This document shows, in pieces, positions 55,901 to 64,000 of a stretch of DNA of 64,000 bases. Both the position numbers and the translations under genes were made by a program. The notes beneath the pieces are model-generated. The model saw only the letters and a list, made by a program, of their open reading frames with translations. It had not been told where the DNA came from and searched no databases. Source of the DNA: Apodemus sylvaticus (Eukaryota > Chordata > Mammalia > Rodentia > Muridae); NCBI RefSeq assembly GCF_947179515.1, contig NC_067482.1:76807080-76871079 (forward strand), read 5' to 3'. Numbering within the stretch: the stretch's first letter is position 1; the number at the start of each line of letters is the position of its first letter.

Positions 55901-58900
55901 TACTTGTACCTCTGTACCTTGCCCTCTGCCCCCAATCCTCACAGTTCAGTGTGAGGTTACCCCAGCCTTCGATAGGCAGCTATGTACCTGCCCTAGCTCT
56001 CAGCATCCAGAAATATCCTAGACCTAGAGACCCTAGCCACCGTGTGAGGGCTCCTAGCTCTCTACAAAGAGCCACTGTTACTTGTGCTCCTGTTGTTGGG
56101 CCTTGGAGTGAGCCCTGTCTTTCTATCTCTCTAAACAGGTCTTCACACAACGAACTAGAAAAGCACAGGTAAGTGGTCCCCCCATTCCCATGCAAGCTAC
56201 TGGATGTGACTGCCTCCCTGCCCCACACGTTGGCTGGCCTGACCTGTCTGGGTTGCCAGGCTCTGCTCGAGGCTCTGGAAAGGCCAGTTCTAGAGGGGAT
56301 TAGGGTCTGTTGTCAAGCATTTTGGGTTGGCAGGCATGGGCTGGGCTCGGGCCACGTTCTTTGGTGTTTAGCTTGGGGTCAGGACTGGATAGGCGGCAGG
56401 GACTTGGAGCTCCTGGTGCTGTCAGCAGCTCCCTGGGAGAGGCCGTGGCTGTGATTGGGTATGCTAAGCCCCTTTGGAAACTGCTTCAGCTCTCGACCAT
56501 GGGCTTGGTAGGACATTCATCCCTTTCCCCCCTTATCTCTGTGCCTTTTTGGGGTCTGTTTTCTGAGGAGCTGTGGTGCTCTGCATGACTGGAACATCAC
56601 AGGCACACAGCAGGCCAGGCTTTATCCCTGTGCCCTGGCCCTAGTCAGCTCCCGGATGGCTGGTGGCCCACGAGGCTACTTCACTGTGTCATTTGCCTTC
56701 CCGCTGCCAGTGGTGACAAGGTGTGGGTAAACCCTGGGAGTTGGGGGTAAAGGAGATACTTGTGGCTGCCAGCAGCAGCCTAAGTGGAAGCAGAGGTATT
56801 TTAGGCCAGGCAGCCCCATAAGCAGTAGACCCCATGCCAGGACCAGGGAAAGCCCCTGAGAGATAGTAGTAGGCTGTAGATCTATCCTGACCTCTGCTTT
56901 TATCGATAAAATGGACGAGTTCTGTCTTGCCTTCTTGGTGTTTGGGATGGGGGTGGGGTACCTAACTCTGCATCCTAGATGATCCCTCCTGGGTACACTG
57001 GAAACGTCTGGAGCCCAGCCAGTTCTTTCCTTTTCCCCTTCCCCCTCCCCCATGTCTGCGCCCAGTGCAGCGCCAACTTCCGCTCTCTCGGGATTCAGGA
57101 CTCTAGTTGGGGCGGGTGGCTGGGCAGGGACAGAACACCATGTTCCCTGAGGAGATGCATTTCCTGCAGTGGCTTGTGTGTTTGGGGGGTTCCCAAGGGG
57201 CCAGGCCACAGGGATGGAAGCCAGAGTGAGGCAGGCTTGGGGTTGCTCCTAGGTCAGAAGGGATCAACCCACCTTGTCCAGACTCAGACACAATGGCCTG
57301 GCCTATGTGAGGGCTTCCTGGAAGCAGTGTGTGGGAGGACACCTGATAGCGAAGACAAATGAGGAATGCCACTGAGGCAAGACTGGGTAGTAAGGGTATA
57401 CGCAACCTCTAGGGAGGATAAGGGTTGACCTCTGACCTCTGCAGACATCTGTTAACCTTAGACTTGGTCTCTGCCATCCTCCACAAGCCTATAGTTAGAC
57501 TGGGTCTCATGGAGGCTCTTAATTTAAGACAGGGTAAGATTTGCTGGGCATCCTAGAGCTCTCTGACACCTCACTCAGGGCAGGGTCTTTTTGCCTAGCT
57601 GATAGGACCATAGATGTAGACAGCTCTGAGCAGTATGTAAGCCTGGGCCCTGGGAAGGACATCAGTCACAGCTGGCTATAGATGGGTGCCAGGTGTTCCT
57701 GGATGCTGGCTGAAGGAAGGGCTGTGTGTTGTTCTGAGGAAGGAAGGAAACACCTGGCTAGCTGCCCAGAAGGCCATAAGAGGCATACCCTGGATGCTGC
57801 CTTCACTGGAAGTGTCTGTCAGGGAGACTCAGGTGGGCCTGTGGGACTTCCCCTTTTGGAGTTTTGAACAGTACCCACCCACCCTACCCACTACCCCTGT
57901 AGGTCACTATTTCTGGTAGATTTGCCAAGGTGGCATTTGCTGCTGACCTCAGGGCCTGGAAACCCTCTTAGACTCAGCTCTAATATTTGGTCTTTAGTAT
58001 TGATGAGAACTGTTAAGTGTTCTTCCTGGCCCTTAGCACTCCTGGAATGTCTCAGTATGTGAAATGTCAGAGGTCAGATCTAAGCTCTCAGCTAGGCCCC
58101 AACCCTGACCCAGATGGCTTCTCAGGCCTGCCATAGTACCCGTGGCATGCTCATGCATGGCTGCCCACAAGTGCCTGATGCAGCCATGTGGAACCACACA
58201 AAGGACATGTTTGTTAGCACCAGCTAGAAGATGCTAGTAAATAGAAAAGAATGGGGATTCCCTTTCCCCATCCCGCTGACTGTGGTGGAATTTGCCACTG
58301 CCTTTTTTCCAATAACCTGGCCTGGAACCTTCCTCTGCCATCCAGCCAGGACTGGGACCTACATATGCTAAGGGACCCTGGCATGGAGCCAAGCTCCCAC
58401 CCCCAGCTCTTAGGCCTTCCTTAGAGAGTAGGGGTTTTTGGTGAGATAGTAGGTGTTGCAGTGTCAAATGGCTGAGCTGTGAGGAGAAATGGGGCTGTTG
58501 CTGATAGAAATGCAGGAACTCCAGGGGGGAAGTTCTGCCTCCTCTAGAAGCACAGGGGTCTGACAAGTTTGGGATGCACAGGGTCAGCCATGAGTGTCTT
58601 GAGAGTCTGGTGTGGTATAGTGACTTTAGGGAGGATATCGTGAGATCCCAGAGCATCTTAGACGCTATGACTGATGCTCGTGCTCGGGTCGGGGGAGGAC
58701 CTTCTGCTCATCCCCTCACTAACCACAGGCTCAGCCTAGGGTGTGCTTGGGTTGACATATTAGTTTTACATTGCTTGTGGATGTTCAGGTGACTTTTGTC
58801 TTGAAGAAAACCCTTTTTCTACAGTATTACTCATGTGCTTCCTGCACCCAGACACCTTATCCCTGGTTACCCTGAGGCCCCCGACATGATAAGGGGCCTT

Positions 58901-61900
58901 TGTTACCCACTCTCCCTACCTGGAATCTTTACCCAGTCCTTTACCGTGTGAGTGCTCCAAACCTGTGTCCACAGCCACTGGATCCCCGGTTCCCTCTGAC
59001 CTGAGCATTGTTGAGCCGAGTCTTCAGATGCTCGGGATGGTTCTGTAGAACCCAGGTTGTAGTAGTAAACTAGAAGTACTGTCCAGCGGTCTGAGCCAGA
59101 GGTGGTGCTTCTCCCACAGGAACTGTGACAGTTCCCCATGTGCCACTAAGCAACTTCCAGCCACCTCTTTGCATTCCATTTGGTACAAAGGAGGAAGTGA
59201 GCACGTGCTCATTTGTTTGCGTTTTCATTGCCTGATTTCTTGTGGGATGGAGTCCATTTTCATGTTAGATTTGCCCTTTGTCTTCTGCAACTCTGCTCAT
59301 TGTTACACGGAGGCAGCATTCTTTATTTTTGATGTGTATGAGCTCAAAATATCACTAATACTAATCGTTTTGTCTTTTCTATGTATTGCAAGTGCGTTCC
59401 TACTGTTATTTGTCTTTCTGCTGTGTTTTTTTCCTGTACAAATGTGTCTTTCTCTAATTGTAAAAGTACATGTGGGGTTTTAAAAGCATAGAAAACCTGG
59501 AAACTATGCTGGAAGCACAACGCTAAAGAAATAAACGTTGCAAGCGCATCCCTGGAGGTGCATGCTCTGTGCTGCATTGTGTTCTCTTGAGTCTCTTGTG
59601 TGCGTCTGCTCTTTTTATTTTTTAAACAAAAGTGGGTCACTTGTCACATATGTGGTTCTGTATCCTAATGTTTCCACTTAACACTCATGAACTGGAAAGG
59701 CAGATACACTGAAACAACAGTGTGGTCATCTTTAAAAGGGAACTTGGGGATACTTTGTTTCTTGTCAATTTGCACTTTCTGTCAATTTCCAAAAAGCCAT
59801 TGCTGCTGACATGATTAAATGGTTATAGGAATTGCTGTGTAACAAGCACACCTGGGAAGAAGGGTTCATGGCCTGGGCCTACACTTGCCATATCCCAGTG
59901 CTGGCCTTAGAACAATGGCATCTCTCTGGGGAGGCTCCGCCTCTGCTCCTAGCCCAGCTCTGTTCTCTAGTCCCTTCAGTTCCCAGGGCTGGAAGCTCAC
60001 TGTGCAACTGAGCCGAGGATTTGGCCTCTGGGAGGGTAACCATGCAGGCAGCAGCGTGGAGCCAGAAGCCTGCCTATGTATGGTGAGACTGAAGATCCTC
60101 TAGCCTTGCGACAGAATCTAGGGCTTACACAGCTCTCACTCATACCCTGCCTCCTGGCTAAGCCCAGCCCCAGTCCTGTGTTTAAGAAGTTCTTCCAAAG
60201 GTCTAACTCCAGTTCGTCAAAAGGGCCTCTAGGCCTCAGGGTACTGGGCCAGGATACTAGGTGAGAAAGTACTTTGTCAGCAGTGGTGCAGATTGAGGAG
60301 CCTAATGGCCATGGGTGGCACCCTACCCTCTGTGTGTGTGGCTGAACATCTCTCTACAGTCTCTTCCTGTTCCCAAGGGTCCCCTTCTCTGTCCAAGAAA
60401 TGGCTGTTCCTGCCTGCTGTCTTTCCAAAGCCTCTTCAGGACTGATGGAATCTGTGGGTATGCTTGGGCACTGTCACTAGGGAACAGATAAAACTTTCAG
60501 CATGACGCCACTCTTACTGTTTTTAATTGAAAATCAGTATTTTTCGTACACTATATCCTAGTCTTGGTTTCCCCTTCCAGATCTCCCCCCACCTGCCCAC
60601 TCATTCAACTCTACGTCTCCTTTTTCTCTTGTCTTTACAAAGCAAGAAGGAGAATTAAAAGGAAAGCACTGTTAAAAGAGTAGATGCAGGCATTGACCAT
60701 GAGAGGCCAGTTGGCAGCAGGCTAAATCCTCAAAAAAAAAAAAAATCTGTCCCTGACCTGCCAGTTACACTTCTAAGAATCTGTCCAAAGCAAGCCATGC
60801 TGACTTAGAAGCCACCTTGGCGTTCTATAGGGCCTGGCTAGCGCCATAATCTGTATTGCTTGGGCCAAACCCTGGTGTTCTGCAGATCCTGGCCAGGTGG
60901 GATGTGCAGGCATAGCAGCAGTGCCTGTTGTTCACGGTAATGTCAGAGATAGCCTCTAGAGGTGAACTTAGCTACCCCTTTGGACCAGGCAGGAAAGCTT
61001 TGCAGCATATGAACAAGTACTGTGAATGCGGTTCCAGCTTTGTGGAAAAAAATAGATCCACACAAATGGATACAGGAAGAAAAATCTAAAATAATGCAAT
61101 TTCCAACGAGACCACAGACTCAGCAGAGAGAGTTGCTCCTCAGCACCCCCTTAACCTTATTGACTCATGTTTTGTGATAACGAGAGCACACTGTATAGGG
61201 CAAAATAGGTGAGACAGTATTTGTTCCCTGGCTCTTAGGCCCTGGAATCATGTGGACACCATATCCACGAAGGTATCTGTGGCAGGCTGCTCCGGTGGGG
61301 AAGTATTATCTAGGCCAGGAGGGAATTCCTGGAGAGGGATCCAGATACTCCAGCCTTGAGGCAGAGTCTGGGGCAATTCCCAGGCCAACAGGCAAGCCTA
61401 CAGTACTGCAGAGGCCTGTGGGCCTGGCTGGACGCTTCCCATCCCGCACCAGCCACGTGAGCCATAGCGCTGCACAGTCTGCCGCCTGGCTTGATAGTCT
61501 GTCTCTGGCTCTTTCAGACGAGCTAAACTCAGGCTCTACCTGGAGCAGCTCAAGCAGCTGGTACCCCTGGGCCCTGACAGCACACGCCATACTACTCTGA
61601 GCCTCCTGAAGCGTGCTAAGATGCACATCAAGGTACGCACGCTGTGTCTCAGCAGCCACCCTGAGGTCCCCCAGCCATCCCCAGCCTTGAGCAGCATTGG
61701 TCTGGAGGACCTGGAGGTGGGTGGTGGAGCCACCTAGCAGGTATGTGTCAGGAGCTTATGGGGAGACCCAGTGGGAGCTGACTGGTGCTATGGAGGTTAT
61801 GTGACTTGTGTTGGGTTTTGTTGAGGAGTGATTGGCAGGGAGATGGTGTTGGAGTTGGAGAGGTGGAGTTGAGGGAGGAGCAAGGGGTCATTACATGTCT

Positions 61901-63393
61901 TCATAGACAGTCTGACTGGGAGTAGGCAACATTTAAAGAGAGTACGGGGTGGTAGAGGCTTTTCTTGGGAGTTGGTATGGGGTTATGCTGAGGGATTACC
62001 TGGGGCAATCCCTCAAGGCCTTCAGATTGAGATCTGCTCAATTAGAGTTCTTGGGACACTAAATTTGGACATTTGGGTCAACCCTGGAAGGTCTCTTTCC
62101 CTTAGAGGGGGTCTGCTGCCTCACAGGTGCAGACTTGCAGGTTGGGTGGTAGTAACTTTGAGAGGGTTTTAAGAGAACAACAGAGTCTCAGGTGGGCCCC
62201 TACAGAGGGTTTCCTACTGCTGCTCTGTTCTCAGATGTGGCAGGTAGCCTCGGAAAGCCTGGTCTGAGTGCCGGTGGAACTCTCTTGAGTAGGGTTGGAG
62301 AGCAGCGCCTGCCAAAGTTTGGATGATACTGTTTCAGGGCTCGAAAGCCCACGTGTTTCCACTTCCTGGGCCTGGCTAGCAGCACTGGGCATTCAATAGC
62401 AAGTTACCAGGCTGAGCGTGAAAGACCAAGCTGTGTAACTGGTCACCTTGCCGGGGTGAGGAGGGGCACATTAAGCTTTTGGCTGGGCACCCTGTGGTTT
62501 GTCTAAGAGGCCATGTTATAGTAAGGACCCTGCCTGTGAAGCTTCTGAGCTTATGCCCCAGGGAGCTTGCTCCTGCTTGGCTGTGGGCTCACAGACCACC
62601 CTCTATCCCCAGAAACTGGAGGAGCAGGACCGCAGGGCACTGAGCATCAAGGAGCAGCTTCAGCGGGAGCATCGCTTCCTAAAGAGACGTTTGGAGCAGC
62701 TATCGGTGCAAAGTGTAGAGCGCGTGCGCACAGACAGCACTGGTTCTGCTGTGTCCACAGACGACTCAGAGCAAGGTAAGCCCAGGCAAGCAAGGTAGGA
62801 GCTGGGCAGCCCAATCCTGGCCTCCGGGTGTAGGTGTCTGCCATGTTCCAGGGGAACAAGGAAGTACCGAAGGCGGGATGGTGCGAGGTGCCCATGCCAC
62901 CTGAGCTAACTGCTGGTGGTACTACAGTAATCTCACAGCCTTGCACGAAGAAGGGATGGGGTGAAGACAGTGAGGCCCAGAGGCTATGACAGTCAGGCTA
63001 TGTGAAGGCAGAGGATGACTCACTCACACTGGGCAGCATGCTGCAGTGTCTGGGTTCATAACCCAAGACTGTCTGGAAGCATCCTAGCATCTTCCACCTT
63101 AGGGCCGCAAGGAAGCCCCTTATCTCCCCTGACCCAGGCTCTAACTTGGACTCTAACTTGGACTCTAACTTGGGAGCCGCAGGCTGGTTTCCTTGGAAGA
63201 GGCCACCCTGACCCATCCTCTCTCTGCTCTCTCAGAGGTGGATATAGAGGGCATGGAGTTTGGCCCTGGGGAGCTGGACAGTGTTGGCAGCAGCAGTGAT
63301 GCCGATGACCACTACAGCCTACAGAGCAGTGGCTGCAGCGACAGCAGCTATGGGCACCCTTGCAGGCGGCCTGGCTGCCCTGGCCTTTCGTAG
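52839..63393 (+). CDS. Mxd4: Mxd4 (Mad4) complete coding region, 6 exons
   Basis: Joined exons are 52839-52902, 52984-53083, 56139-56168, 61518-61632, 62613-62775 and 63236-63393, giving 209 residues, the same length as human MXD4. Features in order are an N-terminal SIN3-interaction helix ([12 protein letters not shown], residues 6-17), a basic region with the E-box-reading residues H58, E62 and R66, helix-loop-helix (to about 103), a leucine zipper (about 104-145) and an acidic/Ser-rich tail. MXD4 heterodimerises with MAX, binds CACGTG and recruits SIN3-HDAC, so it represses genes that MYC-MAX activates. The start codon matches the family N-terminus. Confidence 0.98.
52984..53083 (+). CDS. 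Mxd4: Mxd4 exon 2 (residues 22-55)
   Basis: The acceptor CCGCAG ends at 52983 and the donor GTACCG starts at 53084. The frame reads [19 protein letters not shown] then [14 protein letters not shown]. The EHGYAS block is shared by MXD1-type proteins and links the SID to the bHLH. Confidence 0.97.
53084..56138. other. Mxd4: Mxd4 intron 2
   Basis: The first 250 bases belong to the CpG island. The rest is unique, moderately GC-rich sequence with one MIR fragment (about 54,185-54,285). No B1 or B2 was found. Confidence 0.7.
54185..54285 (-). repeat. MIR fragment (antisense)
   Basis: TTTTGATCTCCATTTTACAA, then GGGGAAGCCAAGGCGTAGAG and AGTTACTTGTGTAGGCCAC follow the reversed MIR core. Confidence 0.6.
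56139..56168 (+). CDS. Mxd4: Mxd4 exon 3, 30-base micro-exon with basic region
   Basis: The acceptor AAACAG ends at 56138 and the donor GTAAGT starts at 56169. The 30 bases encode SSHNELEKH plus split Arg codons on both sides. This holds His58 and Glu62, two of the three residues that read the E-box. The exon is too short to appear as an open-frame call and was placed by phase and family match. Confidence 0.96.
56169..61517. other. Mxd4: Mxd4 intron 3 (5.3 kb)
   Basis: Mostly unique sequence without recognisable rodent SINEs. It contains a C/T-rich tract (57,020-57,055), an AT-rich segment (59,180-59,560), an A13 run near 60,733 and a CACGTG at 61,453-61,458. Confidence 0.65.
61518..61632 (+). 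CDS. Mxd4: Mxd4 exon 4, helix-loop-helix
   Basis: The acceptor TTTCAG ends at 61517 and the donor GTACGC starts at 61633. The frame reads [18 protein letters not shown] (helix 1), PDSTRHTT (loop) and [12 protein letters not shown] (helix 2). Arg66 at its start completes the E-box contact set. Human has Val where Met is seen in AKMH, a conservative change. Confidence 0.97.
61633..62612. other. Mxd4: Mxd4 intron 4
   Basis: Unique sequence. No repeat or extra exon was recognised. Confidence 0.65.
62613..62775 (+). CDS. Mxd4: Mxd4 exon 5, leucine zipper
   Basis: The acceptor CCCCAG ends at 62612 and the donor GTAAGC starts at 62776. The frame reads [20 protein letters not shown] then [18 protein letters not shown] and [16 protein letters not shown]. 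Heptad hydrophobics continue helix 2 into the zipper used for pairing with MAX. The Ser/Thr-rich end is likely flexible. Confidence 0.97.
62776..63235. other. Mxd4: Mxd4 intron 5 with 12-bp tandem repeat
   Basis: The unit CTCTAACTTGGA is repeated three times at 63139-63174 (last base changed). A CTGAC branch-point-like motif and a pyrimidine tract precede the acceptor. The remainder is unique. Confidence 0.75.
63236..63393 (+). CDS. Mxd4: Mxd4 exon 6, acidic C-terminus and stop
   Basis: The acceptor TCTCAG ends at 63235. The frame reads [20 protein letters not shown] then [20 protein letters not shown] and ends PGLS with TAG at 63391-63393. The acidic [14 protein letters not shown] block is conserved in MXD4. 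The last 20 residues differ more from human. Confidence 0.97.
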
Positions 63394-64000
63394 GCTCCAT
63401 GTCTTTTGCTTCTCGGCCCACCTGCCTGCTCACCTAGCCAAGCGTCTCAGCCTTCCAGTCCTCCCTTGACTGAAGCCAGCCTCGTCATGGGCCTACTGCT
63501 GTGCCATTCTCGAAGCTACAGCTGCTGCCTGGTCTGCCTGCCTCTGCCTGCCCACCCTTCGGTCAGGACTCAAGTTGCCTGCCCCTTCTCCGCAGGGCAA
63601 GACCCCATACAGGGAAGCAGGGTCAGGTTCTCACATCCCGGAGCCCAGCGTAGCCACCCACAATCTGTTCTCAGATTCCTAATCATTCCAGAAGTATTAA
63701 ATATCATTTCTACAAGTCTCGGCAGGATCCGTGTAGGGGCCTTAATGACCTCCATGGGGAGCTTGAACCCCAACATCGGATCCCAGAAGAGAGGAGTGGA
63801 CTGAGGGAAGGAAGGAAGGGAGGCAGGAAGGTGCTGCTGTCCATCTATCCATCTGTCCATCTACTTGTCAGTCCACACAGTTTGGACAAAGGGATCTATG
63901 AAGGGCTTGGATGAACATCTCCTTTTCCATGGGGATGCTCCTGGGGTCTGGCTAGACCCTCAAACCAAGTTGGGTGGCTTCTGATCTTTTAGGACCATCA
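63394..64000 (+). other. Mxd4: Mxd4 3'UTR, continues beyond window
   Basis: This is non-coding sequence after the TAG. It contains a short ATTAAA at about 63,696 without a clear cleavage context, purine-rich GGAA repeats (about 63,805-63,830) and an imprecise TCCA/TCTA run (63,840-63,865). No strong polyadenylation site was identified, so the true end is probably downstream of 64,000. Confidence 0.6.

Noticed and set aside
1..64000. CRISPR arrays, operons, phage or defence systems
   Set aside because: Introns, SINEs and a CpG island show mammalian DNA. Direct repeats here are micro- or minisatellites without spacers.

Overview
The window is mammalian nuclear DNA from a murine rodent, most likely mouse or a close relative. 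The evidence is many B1, B2, B3 and B4 SINEs, a URR1-type hAT element, rodent ERVL-type solo LTRs, long TG microsatellites, and two multi-exon genes with GT-AG introns. ID elements of the dense rat type are scarce. The exact species cannot be fixed from the sequence alone.
Two genes lie head to tail on the + strand. Positions 1-45,380 carry the 3' part of Zfyve28 (Lst2), an endosomal FYVE-finger protein. Eleven coding exons are present (4180-44327). They encode 845 residues, inferred to be residues 61-905, and the exons for about 60 N-terminal residues lie upstream of the window. The introns are rich in SINEs, L1 fragments, LTRs and simple repeats. The 3'UTR follows the stop codon and probably ends near 45,375.
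Positions 45,380-52,100 are intergenic. They hold a B1, an LTR-like repeat, old MIR fragments, several TG tracts and a strong CTCF-type motif at 48,095.
Positions 52,120-53,330 are a CpG island with the Mxd4 promoter, which has an array of CCAAT/ATTGG boxes and one CACGTG E-box. Mxd4 (Mad4), a bHLH-zipper repressor of the MYC/MAX/MXD network, is complete in coding sequence: six exons, 52839-63393, 209 residues. Its 3'UTR runs off the end of the window. The Mxd4 portion is almost free of rodent SINEs, unlike Zfyve28.
Both products are known to dampen growth signalling at different levels: Lst2 limits EGF receptor signalling from endosomes, and Mxd4 opposes MYC on E-boxes. They are separate genes with separate promoters, and nothing here shows that they act together. 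I found no clearly new biological system. The most useful leads are regulatory or structural: the CTCF-like sites, the Mxd4 promoter array, an unexplained antisense open frame in the CpG island, a 70-bp perfect palindrome, and tandem repeats close to splice acceptors.
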